Of a DNA stretch of 64,000 nt, positions 1 to 9,102 are shown piece after piece. Origin of the DNA: Nocardioides ginsengisegetis. GTDB lineage: Bacteria; Actinomycetota; Actinomycetes; Propionibacteriales; Nocardioidaceae. Position 1 is the first letter of the stretch. Each line of letters starts with the position of its first letter. The position numbers and the translations under genes were made by a program. The stretch is taken from positions 248,001 through 312,000 of the forward strand of contig NZ_JACGXA010000003.1 in assembly GCF_014138045.1 (NCBI RefSeq), written 5' to 3'. A model generated the notes under the pieces. That model worked only from the letters and a program-made list of their open reading frames with translations. It was not told where the DNA came from and made no database searches.

Positions 1-377
1 GACAGCAGGCCGTGCTCCTCGACGGCCCGCTGCAGCTGCTCGGTCAGCACGGTGGCCACCGACTGGAGGTAGGCGTCCATCGTCTGCCGGGTCTCCTCGT
101 CCGCCGGCTCCTCGCGCTCGGTCATGGTCGCCTGGTGGGCGGCCTTCCACCAGCGGTCGCGGGCATTGCCCCGCTCCTCGTCGTCGACGATGAAGCCGTG
201 CTGGGCCAGCTGGCGGAGGTGGTACGACGTGGCGCCGCTGTTGAGGCCGAGGCGGGTCGCGAGCTGGGTGGCCGTGGCCGGCCCCTCGATCCGCAGCAGC
301 CCGAGCATCCGCAGCCGCACGGGGTGCGTCAGCGCCTTGAGCGCCTGCGGCGACGGGGTGATCGAGGTGAGGTCCAT
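1..377 (-). CDS. ArsR-family winged-helix regulator (C-terminus cut by window edge)
   Basis: The first 125 codons of a DNA-binding regulator are present; the rest lies beyond the window. The N-terminal region (about residues 8-70) has the ArsR/HTH_20 layout, with a conserved ALTHPVRLRML opening helix and a recognition segment ending SYHLRQLAQHGF. The following region (about 70-125) is charged and helical, as in dimerising ArsR-like proteins. No metal-binding Cys pair is seen in the visible part, so it is probably not a metal sensor. The ATG at 377 directly precedes the helix-turn-helix. It is transcribed divergently from the transglutaminase/ATP-grasp operon, with a long palindrome in between, so it probably controls itself and that operon (inference). 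Confidence 0.85.
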   Translation of the reverse strand, partial: MDLTSITPSPQALKALTHPVRLRMLGLLRIEGPATATQLATRLGLNSGATSYHLRQLAQHGFIVDDEERGNARDRWWKAAHQATMTEREEPADEETRQTMDAYLQSVATVLTEQLQRAVEEHGLL

Positions 378-394
378 GGCAGGACTGTAGAACC

Positions 395-424
395 GCAAAG
401 AGATGTTTGCAAACACTTCTTTGC
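395..424. promoter_or_regulatory. 30-bp palindromic operator between ArsR gene and transglutaminase operon
   Basis: The 30-nt element reads GCAAAGA, two bases, then a TGTTTGCAAACA core, two bases, and TCTTTGC; 26 of 30 positions obey dyad symmetry. It lies 18 nt upstream of the regulator start and 70 nt upstream of the operon start. It is markedly AT-richer than its surroundings. Size and position fit an autoregulatory site for the adjacent ArsR-like protein. Confidence 0.7.
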
Positions 425-493
425 GATCAGTCTGGACCAGCGGGGACGAGACGGTGTTACCCCGAAGCAACGGGGACCGGGCAGGCTAGGGCC

Positions 494-3400
494 ATGTCGG
501 TCAAGGTCGCGCTCGAGCACCGCACCACCTACGAGTTCGCGCGCCCGATCGCGGTGGCGCCCCACGTGGTCCGCCTGCGGCCCGCGCCGCACTGCCGCAC
601 GCCCATCGAGGCCTACTCCCTCGAGGTCTCGCCGAAGAACCACTTCGTCAACTGGCAGCAGGACCCGTTCGGCAACTGGCTGGCACGGCTGGTCTTCCCC
701 GAGCCGGTCCAGACCCTCGACATCACCGTCGGCCTGGTGGCCGACCTGATGGTGATCAACCCCTTCGACTTCTTCATCGAGGAGAGCGCCGAGCGCTTCC
801 CGTTCGCCTACGAGCCGGTCCTCGCGGCCGACCTCGCGCCGTACCTCCGCCCGGTCGAGGACAGTGCCGAGGCCGCCGCGTGGAAGGACCGGCTGCCCCC
901 GCTGCCCGAGGACGGCACCCCGACCGTCACGTTCCTCGCCGACCTCAACGCCGCGGTGCACCGCGACGTGGCTTACTCCGTGCGGATGGAGGCGGGCGTC
1001 CAGACCCCCGACGAGACGCTGCGCGCCGGGATCGGCTCGTGCCGCGACAGTGCCTGGCTGCTGGTCAGCCTCCTGCGTCAGCACGGCCTGGCCGCCCGCT
1101 TCGTGTCCGGCTACCTCGTGCAGCTCACCGCCGACACCGAGGCGCTCGACGGCCCGAGCGGCCCCGAGGCCGACTTCACCGACCTGCACGCGTGGGCCGA
1201 GGTGTTCGTCCCGGGCGCCGGCTGGGTCGGGATGGACCCGACCAGCGCGCTGTTCGCCGGCGAGGGCCACATCCCGCTGTCCGCGACCCCGCACCCGTCC
1301 AGCGCCGCGCCGATCGAGGGCGCCACCGAGCCGGTCGAGGTCAGCTTCTCCTTCCACAACCAGGTGCGCCGCGTCCACGAGGACCCGCGCGTCACCAAGC
1401 CCTACACCGACGAGCAGTGGGCCCGGATCGACACGCTCGGCGAGGCCGTCGACAAGCGGCTGGCCGAGGGCGACTGCCGCCTGACGATGGGCGGCGAGCC
1501 CACCTTCGTCTCCCTCGACGACGCGACCTCCGCCCAGTGGAGCTCCGAGGCCGACGGCCCCGAGAAGCGCCGGCTCGCCAACGACCTGGCCGAGCGGCTG
1601 CGGCGCGTGTACGCCGAGGGCGGGGTCGTCCAGCGCAGCCAGGGCAAGTGGTACCCCGGCGAGCCGCTGCCCCGCTGGCAGATCGGGCTCCAGTGGCGCA
1701 CCGACGGGGAGCCGCTGTGGCAGGACCCGGCATTGCTGGCCGACCCGTGGGCCGGCGATTCGTCCCCGACGGCCGTCGCGGACGCGCGGGCCCTCGCGGA
1801 GCGGATCACGCAGACACTCGGGCTACCCGGCGACCTGCTGCACGCGGCGTACGAGGACCCGCTCGCGGTGCTCGCCACCGAGGTCCGGCAGCCCCACGGC
1901 GCGCGTCCCCGGGACGGGGAGATCGACGCCGACAGCCTCGCCCACCTCGACGCCGCGGTGACGGACGCGGTCGCCTGGGTGCTGCCGCTCGTCACCGGCG
2001 AGGACTGGACCGTCCCGGCCTGGTCGTTCCGGCGCGGTCGCCTCGTGCTCACCCCCGGTACGTCGCCGGCGGGCCTGCGGCTGCCGCTCGACTCGATCGC
2101 GTGGGAGGACCCCGAGGCCGCGGTCGCGCCGTCGTACCTCGAGGCCGGGCCGCCGCTGGTGCCGAGGGTGCCGACCGTGTCCGTGGTGGGCCCCGAGGGC
2201 GTGCCGACGACCGCGCTGGTGGTCGAGGCCCGCGAGGGCAACGTGTTCGTGTTCCTCCCGCCGACCGAGCGGCTCGAGGACTATGCCGACCTGCTCCGCC
2301 TGGTCGAGGTGGCCGTGCGCAAGCTGCGGATCCCGGTCGTGCTGGAGGGCTACGGGCCGCCGCCGGACCCGCGGCTGACCCAGCTCGTGGTGACGCCCGA
2401 CCCCGGCGTCATCGAGGTCAACGTGCAGCCCACGTCGAGCTGGGCCGAGCAGCGGGAGCTCACCGAGACGCTCTACGCGCAGGCCCGCCTGGCCCGGCTG
2501 TCGACGGAGAAGTTCGACCTCGACGGGCTGCACACCGGCACCGGCGGCGGCAACCACCTGACCCTCGGTGGCGGCCAGCCCGTCGACTCGCCATTGCTGC
2601 GTCGCCCGGACGTGCTGGTCAGCCTGATCCGCTACTGGCAGCGGCACCCGTCGCTGTCCTACCTCTTCTCCGGCCGCTTCATCGGCCCGACCAGCCAGGC
2701 GCCGCGCTTCGACGAAGGCCGTCCCGAGGCGGTCTACGAGATGGAGATCGCGTTCGCCGAGATCGCCCGGCTCACGGAGGAGGGTGGCGAGGCCCGGCCG
2801 TGGCTGGTGGACCGGGCGCTGCGGCACCTGCTCACCGACCTGACGGGCAACACCCACCGCGCGGAGTTCTGCATCGACAAGCTCTACAGCCCCGACTCCT
2901 CGCGCGGCCGGCTCGGCCTGCTGGAGCTGCGCGGCTTCGAGATGCCGCCGCACCCGCAGATGGCGCTGCTCCAGGCCCTGCTCGTGCGCAGCCTGGTCGC
3001 GATGTTCTGGGAGGAGCCCGACACCGCACCGCTGGTGCGCTGGGGCACCGCCCTGCACGAGGACTTCCTGCTGCCGCAGGGCGCGATCACCGACATCGAG
3101 GCGGTCGTGGCCGACCTGCGCGCGCACGGGATCGACTTCGAGTCGTCGTGGCTCGACCCGTTCACGGAGTTCCGGTTCCCGCGGATCGGCGTGACGGTCG
3201 TGGACGGCGTCGAGCTCGAGCTGCGGTCCGCCATCGAGCCGTGGCACGTGCTGGGCGAGGAGGCGACCGCCGGCGGCACCGCGCGCTTCGTCGACTCCTC
3301 GGTCGAGCGGATCCAGGTGAAGGTCCGCGGGCTCGACCCGCACCGCCACCTCGTGACCTGCCAAGGTGTCCCCGTGCCCCTGACGAGCACCGGCGTGGTC

Positions 3401-3763
3401 GGCGAGTTCTACGCCGGCGTGCGCTACCGCGCCTGGCAGCCGTGGTCGGCGTTGCACCCCTCCATCGAGGTGCAGGCCCCGCTCCACGTGGAGGTCGTCG
3501 ACGTCGCGTCGGCGGTCTCGCTCGGCGGCGCGACGTACCACGTCGTGCACCCGGGTGGCCGCTCCTACGACACCCCGCCGGTCAACGCCAACGAGGCGGA
3601 GGCCCGGCGCGCGAGCCGCTTCGAGGCCCGCGGCCACACCGCCGGCCGGATCGACGTCGGCGCGCTGCGCGAGGCCGGCCGTCGGGCGGCGACCGAGGAG
3701 TACCCGCACACGCTCGACCTGCGGCGGGTGCCGCCCCGCTCCCCGCGGTCGGGGCGCACGTGA
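494..3763 (+). CDS. Transglutaminase-like / DUF2126 protein
   Basis: This large (1089 aa) cytoplasmic protein combines an N-terminal bacterial transglutaminase-like beta region (about 1-90), a transglutaminase core (about 130-260) and a long DUF2126 region (about 300-1080). The papain-like triad is visible: Cys183 in GSCRDSAWL, His232 in DLHAWAEV and Asp248 in GWVGMDPT. DUF2126 proteins have no established substrate; genomic-context work places them with ATP-grasp and alpha-E proteins in a predicted peptide-synthesis or protein-tagging system. I chose the ATG at 494 because the conserved beta strand (HRTTYEF) begins nine residues later; an upstream in-frame start at 407 would run through the operator. 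The 3' end overlaps the next gene by 4 nt, indicating translational coupling. Confidence 0.9.
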   Translation: MSVKVALEHRTTYEFARPIAVAPHVVRLRPAPHCRTPIEAYSLEVSPKNHFVNWQQDPFGNWLARLVFPEPVQTLDITVGLVADLMVINPFDFFIEESAERFPFAYEPVLAADLAPYLRPVEDSAEAAAWKDRLPPLPEDGTPTVTFLADLNAAVHRDVAYSVRMEAGVQTPDETLRAGIGSCRDSAWLLVSLLRQHGLAARFVSGYLVQLTADTEALDGPSGPEADFTDLHAWAEVFVPGAGWVGMDPTSALFAGEGHIPLSATPHPSSAAPIEGATEPVEVSFSFHNQVRRVHEDPRVTKPYTDEQWARIDTLGEAVDKRLAEGDCRLTMGGEPTFVSLDDATSAQWSSEADGPEKRRLANDLAERLRRVYAEGGVVQRSQGKWYPGEPLPRWQIGLQWRTDGEPLWQDPALLADPWAGDSSPTAVADARALAERITQTLGLPGDLLHAAYEDPLAVLATEVRQPHGARPRDGEIDADSLAHLDAAVTDAVAWVLPLVTGEDWTVPAWSFRRGRLVLTPGTSPAGLRLPLDSIAWEDPEAAVAPSYLEAGPPLVPRVPTVSVVGPEGVPTTALVVEAREGNVFVFLPPTERLEDYADLLRLVEVAVRKLRIPVVLEGYGPPPDPRLTQLVVTPDPGVIEVNVQPTSSWAEQRELTETLYAQARLARLSTEKFDLDGLHTGTGGGNHLTLGGGQPVDSPLLRRPDVLVSLIRYWQRHPSLSYLFSGRFIGPTSQAPRFDEGRPEAVYEMEIAFAEIARLTEEGGEARPWLVDRALRHLLTDLTGNTHRAEFCIDKLYSPDSSRGRLGLLELRGFEMPPHPQMALLQALLVRSLVAMFWEEPDTAPLVRWGTALHEDFLLPQGAITDIEAVVADLRAHGIDFESSWLDPFTEFRFPRIGVTVVDGVELELRSAIEPWHVLGEEATAGGTARFVDSSVERIQVKVRGLDPHRHLVTCQGVPVPLTSTGVVGEFYAGVRYRAWQPWSALHPSIEVQAPLHVEVVDVASAVSLGGATYHVVHPGGRSYDTPPVNANEAEARRASRFEARGHTAGRIDVGALREAGRRAATEEYPHTLDLRRVPPRSPRSGRT

Positions 3764-6264
3764 CGCTGCTGCGGGACTACTCCGCCGCCGTCACGCAGCC
3801 CACGCTGCCCGGCGGAGATGACGGCAGGGACGACGGCGGGGCCCGCTACGACGAGGTGGTCGGCCCCGACGGCACGCTGCGCCCGGCGTGGAAGGGGATG
3901 GCCGAGGTCGCGGTCACCCTGACCCCGCACGACCTGATGCGCGTCGACGAGGAGATCAAGCGCTTCCTCGCCGACGACGGCGTCACCTACGCCCGGCCCG
4001 GCGAGGGCCTCGGGCCGTGGCGGCTCGACCCGGTCCCGCTCGTGCTCGACGCCGCCGACTGGACCCCGCTCGAGGTCGGCCTCGCCCAGCGCGCCGAGCT
4101 GCTCAACGCCGTGCTCTCCGACGTCTACGGCGAGCAGCGGCTGCTCGCCTCCGGCCTGCTGCCGGCGCCGGTGGTGCTGGGCCACGGCGGCTTCGTCCGT
4201 GGTCTGGCCCGGGCCTCGGCCACCGACCCGCGGCCGCTCGTGCTCTCCGCCACCGACCTGGGCCGCAACGCCGCCGGGGAGTGGACGGTGCTGGCCGACC
4301 GGGCCCAGGCGCCCTCGGGGCTGGGCTACGCGATGGAGAACCGGCGGGTGGTGTCCCGGGTGATGCCCGAGCTCTACCGCGAGGCCGGCACCCACCGGAT
4401 GGAGCCCTACTTCTCGGCGCTGCGCTCGGCGCTGATCCAGTCCGCTCCGGGCGAGCCCGGGGACCCGCGCGTGGTCGTCCTGTCGCCCGGCACGGCCAGC
4501 GAGACGGCGTACGACCAGGCCTTCCTGGCCACCACGCTCGGCTTCCCGCTGGTGCAGGGCAGCGACCTGCTCATGCGCGACGGGTCCATCTACCTCAAGG
4601 GGCCGGGCCGGCTCGAGCGCGTGCACGTCATCCTGCGCCGGGTCGACGCCGCCTGGTCCGACCCGCTCGAGCTGCGCGGCGACTCCCAGCTCGGCGTCGC
4701 CGGGCTGGCCGAGGCCGTACGCCGCGGCACGGTGCGGGTCGTCAACGGCCTCGGCTCCGGGGTCCTGGAGAACCCCGGCCTGCTGCCGTACCTGCCCGCG
4801 CTGTGCGAGGAGCTGCTCGGCGAGCCGCTGCGGCTGCCGTCGGTCCGCACCTGGTGGTGCGGCGATCCGGCGGGGCTCGACCACGTCCTGGACCACCTCG
4901 ACGCGCTGGTCGTGCGCACCCTGGACGGCAAGCCCGAGGACCTGGCCGCGCTGGGGCGAGACGAGGTGCGGACCCGGATCCTGGGCGCGCCACACCGCTA
5001 CGTCGGGCAGGAGGCTGCCGCCCTGTCGCAGGCGCCGACGCTGCGGTTCGGGTCGGTGCGCCCGCAGGCGCTGACCCTGCGGGCGTTCACGCTGCGCTAC
5101 GGGTCGGCCTACCGCCCGCTCGTCGGCGGCCTGGCCAACGTCTACGAGGGGGAGCGGACCACGACCTCCAAGGACGTGTGGGTCCTCAAGGCCGAGCCCG
5201 ACGCGCCGGACCAGGGGCTCGCCGACGTGCTGCCGCTGACGCGGGTGCGGTCGGTCTCGCCGTTCGTGCCGCGTGTCCTGGAGGACATGTTCTGGCTCGG
5301 TCGCTACGCCGAGCGGGGCGAGGACATGCTGCGACTCGTGATGGCCGCACACGCGCTGGCCGACGACTTCCGCGCCCGGCCGCACTCCGCCGGCGGCGAG
5401 AGCCTGGCGGTGCTGATGCAGGCGGTGACGCGGCTGGCCGGCACCCGCTTCGAGCCCGACGACCTCGACCAGGAGTTCCGGTCGCTGCTGCTCGACCCGC
5501 ACCGGTCCGGCTCCGCGGCGCACGCGATCGCCGGGCTGCGCGAGGCCGCGATGGGGGTCCGCGACCAGCTCTCCCCCGACACGTGGCGGGCGTTCGGCGT
5601 CGTGGAGCGCGCCCACGACGTGCTCGTCGGCTCCACGCACAGCCACCAGGTCGCGGAGTCCGCGGGCCGGATGCTCACCGGGATCCTGTCGCTGCAGGGC
5701 GTCACCGCGAGCATGATCCGCGACGCCGGCTGGCACACCATCGGCCTGGGCCGCGCCCTCGAGCGGGCGATCCAGCTCTGCCACCTGCTGCGCGCCACGG
5801 CCACGCTGCGGCGCGGCATCGACGTGGACCGCGACGTGCTCAACGCGGTGCTGGCCGCGTCCGAGTCGGCGGTCACGCACCGGCGCCGCTACCGCGGCTA
5901 CGTGCGTGCCGCCAGCGTCCTCGACCTGCTGCTCACCGACCCCGACAACCCGCGGTCGCTCGCGTTCTGCCTCGGCGAGGCCGCGACCCACCTGGCCGCG
6001 ATGCCCGGCTCGACCGGCTCCTCGCGGCCCGAGCGGCTGCTCGACGACCTCACCGGGCAGCTGCGCGACGCCTCGGTGGCCGAGCTCGTGGCGATCGGCG
6101 GCGTCGGCCGGCCCAACCTCGAGGCCTTCCTCGACGGGCACCTCGCCCAGCTCGCCCGGCTCTCCGACGCGGTCGCCGACCTGCACTTCGCCAGCGGTCC
6201 CGCGCCGAGGACATTCGACTCGACGCTGTTCATCGGCTCCGAGCCGTCGGGGGTGGCGCCGTGA
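3760..6264 (+). CDS. Circularly permuted ATP-grasp ligase fused to alpha-E domain
   Basis: This 834-aa protein joins two proteins that are separate in many genomes. Residues about 60-470 match the circularly permuted ATP-grasp family (DUF404/DUF407, COG2308), with DLGRNAAGEWTVLADR, SGLGYAMENRRVVSRV and a later LSPGTASETAYDQAFLA segment. Residues about 500-800 are an alpha-E domain (DUF403, COG2307) opening with MFWLGRYAERGEDML. ATP-grasp enzymes form amide bonds through acyl phosphates, so a peptide or amide ligase is likely, but the substrate is unknown. The start is the GTG overlapping the previous stop (GTGA), and its own end overlaps the next gene in the same way. Confidence 0.9.
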   Translation: MTLLRDYSAAVTQPTLPGGDDGRDDGGARYDEVVGPDGTLRPAWKGMAEVAVTLTPHDLMRVDEEIKRFLADDGVTYARPGEGLGPWRLDPVPLVLDAADWTPLEVGLAQRAELLNAVLSDVYGEQRLLASGLLPAPVVLGHGGFVRGLARASATDPRPLVLSATDLGRNAAGEWTVLADRAQAPSGLGYAMENRRVVSRVMPELYREAGTHRMEPYFSALRSALIQSAPGEPGDPRVVVLSPGTASETAYDQAFLATTLGFPLVQGSDLLMRDGSIYLKGPGRLERVHVILRRVDAAWSDPLELRGDSQLGVAGLAEAVRRGTVRVVNGLGSGVLENPGLLPYLPALCEELLGEPLRLPSVRTWWCGDPAGLDHVLDHLDALVVRTLDGKPEDLAALGRDEVRTRILGAPHRYVGQEAAALSQAPTLRFGSVRPQALTLRAFTLRYGSAYRPLVGGLANVYEGERTTTSKDVWVLKAEPDAPDQGLADVLPLTRVRSVSPFVPRVLEDMFWLGRYAERGEDMLRLVMAAHALADDFRARPHSAGGESLAVLMQAVTRLAGTRFEPDDLDQEFRSLLLDPHRSGSAAHAIAGLREAAMGVRDQLSPDTWRAFGVVERAHDVLVGSTHSHQVAESAGRMLTGILSLQGVTASMIRDAGWHTIGLGRALERAIQLCHLLRATATLRRGIDVDRDVLNAVLAASESAVTHRRRYRGYVRAASVLDLLLTDPDNPRSLAFCLGEAATHLAAMPGSTGSSRPERLLDDLTGQLRDASVAELVAIGGVGRPNLEAFLDGHLAQLARLSDAVADLHFASGPAPRTFDSTLFIGSEPSGVAP

Positions 6265-7133
6265 GGTACCGCGTCAGCCACGCCACCACCTACACCTACG
6301 ACGAGCCGGTCACCGACAGCCTCGGCATCGCCCACCTGCTCCCGCGGGTGCTCCCGTGGCAGGAGGTGGAGGAGGCCCGCGTCGAGGTCAGCCCGGTGCC
6401 CGGCGACATGTCCTGGGACCGCGACTACTACGGCAACACCGCGACGTACTTCCAGGTGACCGAGGCCCACACCGTCCTGGAGGTCCACGCGACGAGCGAG
6501 GTCGAGGTGTCGTCCCCGTCGTACGACGCGGGGCTGCTCGCGCGGCCGTGGACCGCCCCGCGCCCGCTGGTCCACCCGGCCACGCCCGGCGCCGTCGCGG
6601 CCACCGACTTCGCGCTCGCCTCGGGGCAGGCGCCGCACCACCCCGAGGCGGCCGCCTACGCCGCCGCGTCCTTCCCCGACGGCCGGCCGGTGGGGGAGGC
6701 GGTGACCGACCTGGTGCGCCGGATCCACGCCGACTTCGCCTACGACAAGACCGCCACGACCGTGACGTCCACGATCGAGGAGATCCTGGAGAAGCGGGCC
6801 GGGGTCTGCCAGGACTTCGCGCACCTGACGCTGGCCTGCGTCCGCTCCCTCGGGCTGGCCGGTCGCTACGTCAGCGGCTACCTCGCGACCACGCCCCCGC
6901 CCGGGCAGGAGCGGCTCGTCGGCGCCGACGCCTCCCACGCCTGGGTCGCGGTCTGGGTCGGCGACGACGAGTGGCTCGCGCTCGACCCGACCAACGACAG
7001 CCGCGCCGACGACCGCTACGTCACCGTCGCGTGGGGCCGCGACTACGCCGACGTCGTGCCGGTCAAGGGCGTCATCTTCACCGAGGCCAAGCGCTCGACG
7101 CTCCAGGTCGCGGTCGACGTCGCGCCGTACTGA
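6261..7133 (+). CDS. Transglutaminase-family protein (COG1305 type)
   Basis: This 290-aa cytoplasmic protein has an N-terminal transglutaminase-like beta domain (about 1-85) and a catalytic core (about 150-260). The triad is Cys183 (GVCQDFAHL), His226 (ASHAWVAVWV) and Asp242 (LALDPTND). No signal peptide is present. Family members are thiol-dependent amidohydrolases or amide transferases. In this context it would act on the same unknown peptide or tag as the ATP-grasp partner (inference). The GTG start overlaps the upstream TGA, so all three genes form one coupled operon. The 3' end lies 1 nt from the convergent kinase gene. Confidence 0.88.
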   Translation: MRYRVSHATTYTYDEPVTDSLGIAHLLPRVLPWQEVEEARVEVSPVPGDMSWDRDYYGNTATYFQVTEAHTVLEVHATSEVEVSSPSYDAGLLARPWTAPRPLVHPATPGAVAATDFALASGQAPHHPEAAAYAAASFPDGRPVGEAVTDLVRRIHADFAYDKTATTVTSTIEEILEKRAGVCQDFAHLTLACVRSLGLAGRYVSGYLATTPPPGQERLVGADASHAWVAVWVGDDEWLALDPTNDSRADDRYVTVAWGRDYADVVPVKGVIFTEAKRSTLQVAVDVAPY

Positions 7134-7134
7134 A

Positions 7135-8544
7135 TCAGGCTGACGCCGGTCCGGCGGGCACCGCGCGCGGCAGCCGCACCCGGACCGTGGTTCCGGCGTC
7201 CGGCTCCGAGGTCAGCTCGATGTGCCCGGCGTGGTGGTCGACGATGGTCCGGACCACGGCCAGGCCGAGGCCGGTGCCCTGGACGGCGTTGGTGGTCGCG
7301 CTCTGCGCTCGATAGAAGCGGTCGAAGACCAGCGGTACGTCCTCGGCGGCGATCCCGACCCCGGTGTCGGCGACGGTGAGCGTGACGTGGTCCTCGGTGG
7401 TCGTCAGCTGCAGGCAGACCTCGCCGCCGGCGGGCGTGAACTTGATGGCGTTGGACACCAGGTTGATGACGAGGCGCTCGAGCTCGTCCCGGCTGCCGTG
7501 CACCGGGCTCGGAGCGGACTCCACGACGCGCACGGACACCTGCCCCGCCTGGGCCGCCGGCTCGAGGACGCGGTGGCTCTCACGGACCACCTCGACCAGA
7601 TCGAGGAGCGTGTGGTCGATCCCGGTCTCGCCGGAGTCGGAGCGGGCCAGGGTCAGCAGGTTCTCGACGAGGCTCGCCAGCCGGTCGCCGTTGCGGCTGA
7701 TGACCTCGATGACGCGTCGTTGGCGGTCCGTGATGGCGCCCAGGTCCTCGTCGGCGAGGAGCTCCAGGTAGCCGTTGATGCTGGCGAGAGGGGTGCGCAG
7801 CTCGTGGGAGACGGTCGAGACCAGCTCGGACTTGACCCGGTTGGCCTCCTCGAGGTGCTCCACCGCCTCGGTCATGTGCCGGTAGGCCTGCGCCTGTGAC
7901 AGGGCCGAGCCCAGGTCGCTCGCGAGCTGCTCGACCAGGGCCCGCCGGTCCGGGCTCCAGGGCCGGGACGTCCGGACGGCGTGCAGGGCCAGCCAGCCCA
8001 CGAGCTCGCCCGCGACCCACATCGGCGCGCCGAGGTAGGAGCCGATGCCCATCACGTCGACGAGGTGCGCCGTGTTCTCGGGGCCGATCCGCGGGTCGGC
8101 CGCGACGTCGTCGATGCTCAGCGTCTCGCGCCGATGGGCGGTCTCGAGACACAGCCCGGCGAACCCCGGCGGTACCTCGAGCCCCGCGGCCAGGTGGCAA
8201 CCCGGCAGCGACCACTGCTCGACCACCGAGCCGATGCTCACGCCGTCGGCGAGCCGGATGACACAGCGGTCGGCCTGGACCACGGGGCCGATCGCGGTCA
8301 CGGCGCGGCGGAGCACGGCCTGGGGGTCGAGGTCCTGACGCACCAGGCCGGCCACGAGCCGCAGCTGCGCCTGCTGCTCGGCCCTGGCGCGCAGCTCGGC
8401 CTCGGCCTGCTGGAGCTGCACCACGGCGTCGTACAGCTGGGCGGTCGACTGCTCGCCCACCGTCTCGGCCGTCGTGCGCGCGCGGCGCTCCCGCTCCAGC
8501 TGCCGCCGGAGGAGGGCGATCTCCTCATCGGCCTCGCTGGTCAC
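7135..8544 (-). CDS. Soluble GAF-domain sensor histidine kinase paired with H-NOX
   Basis: The 469-aa protein has no membrane segment. It begins with a predicted coiled coil (about 5-60), followed by a GAF domain (about 65-220), a dimerisation/phosphoacceptor helix with His247 in STVSHELRTP, and a HATPase domain with N box NLVSNAIKF, G1 VADTGVGIA and G2 GTGLGLAVV. It should autophosphorylate in the cytosol in response to the H-NOX protein encoded immediately upstream. The GTG start overlaps the H-NOX stop by 4 nt. No response regulator or receiver domain lies nearby, so its phosphorelay partner is encoded elsewhere. Confidence 0.9.
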   Translation of the reverse strand: MTSEADEEIALLRRQLERERRARTTAETVGEQSTAQLYDAVVQLQQAEAELRARAEQQAQLRLVAGLVRQDLDPQAVLRRAVTAIGPVVQADRCVIRLADGVSIGSVVEQWSLPGCHLAAGLEVPPGFAGLCLETAHRRETLSIDDVAADPRIGPENTAHLVDVMGIGSYLGAPMWVAGELVGWLALHAVRTSRPWSPDRRALVEQLASDLGSALSQAQAYRHMTEAVEHLEEANRVKSELVSTVSHELRTPLASINGYLELLADEDLGAITDRQRRVIEVISRNGDRLASLVENLLTLARSDSGETGIDHTLLDLVEVVRESHRVLEPAAQAGQVSVRVVESAPSPVHGSRDELERLVINLVSNAIKFTPAGGEVCLQLTTTEDHVTLTVADTGVGIAAEDVPLVFDRFYRAQSATTNAVQGTGLGLAVVRTIVDHHAGHIELTSEPDAGTTVRVRLPRAVPAGPASA

Positions 8545-9086
8545 GCACGGGCCCGGAACTCACACACCAGCACGCAGTCGGCCGCGCCGTCCTGCTGGCA
8601 GCGGGGCTGGGTGATGGAGACGTCCTCGCCGAAGTGCTCGGCCGCTCCGGCGATCATGCCCTCGGCGAACGCGCACATCCGGCGGTCCGAGCCGTAGCCG
8701 ATCCGGAGCGTCGAGGGCCCGGACCGTTCGAACTCGAAGGTGGGCGGGTTCGCCTCGGCGTGCAGCTTGCGCACCTCGGTGTGGATGACGTCGTTGAGGG
8801 TGAGCAGGAAGTCCACCGTGTGCGCGTGCGGCTCGAAGAACTGGGGGTACCGCTCGGCCAGCGCGACGATCGCGTGGCGACCGAACGCCCGCTGGACCTC
8901 GGCCCCGGTGCTGTCCTGGTCCTCGGCGAAGGCGCCCACCAGCGTGGCGAGCTCGGCGTCGCGGTAGGTGCCGAGCGACGTGTAGCCGCCGGTGAGGTCC
9001 GCGTCGGTGAGGAGCTGGTCCCACACGCGCTCGCCGCCCCGGCCGACCACGAGCTCCTCGAACAGATTGAAGATGATGCCCTTCAT
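8541..9086 (-). CDS. H-NOX haem-binding nitric oxide sensor
   Basis: This 181-aa protein keeps the signature residues of H-NOX at their canonical numbers: proximal haem ligand His102 (DVIHTEV), Pro115 and the porphyrin-carboxylate motif Tyr131-x-Ser133-x-Arg135. Position 140, the distal Tyr that stabilises O2 in O2-binding members, is Phe, and position 9 is Phe, giving an apolar distal pocket typical of NO-selective sensors. Cys138, Cys163, Cys171 and Cys175 may form the zinc or redox site known in some bacterial H-NOX proteins (inference). It is first in a two-gene operon with a histidine kinase, a classical NO-signalling pairing. The start MKGIIFN is the conserved family N-terminus. Confidence 0.93.
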   Translation of the reverse strand: MKGIIFNLFEELVVGRGGERVWDQLLTDADLTGGYTSLGTYRDAELATLVGAFAEDQDSTGAEVQRAFGRHAIVALAERYPQFFEPHAHTVDFLLTLNDVIHTEVRKLHAEANPPTFEFERSGPSTLRIGYGSDRRMCAFAEGMIAGAAEHFGEDVSITQPRCQQDGAADCVLVCEFRARA

Positions 9087-9102
9087 CCGAGACCCCTGAT
9101 CG

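Noticed and set aside
1823..6186. Long minus-strand frames opposite the transglutaminase operon (628 and 873 codons)
   Set aside because: They translate to repetitive RRG/VEL-type sequence without domains, while the plus strand carries intact families and catalytic motifs.
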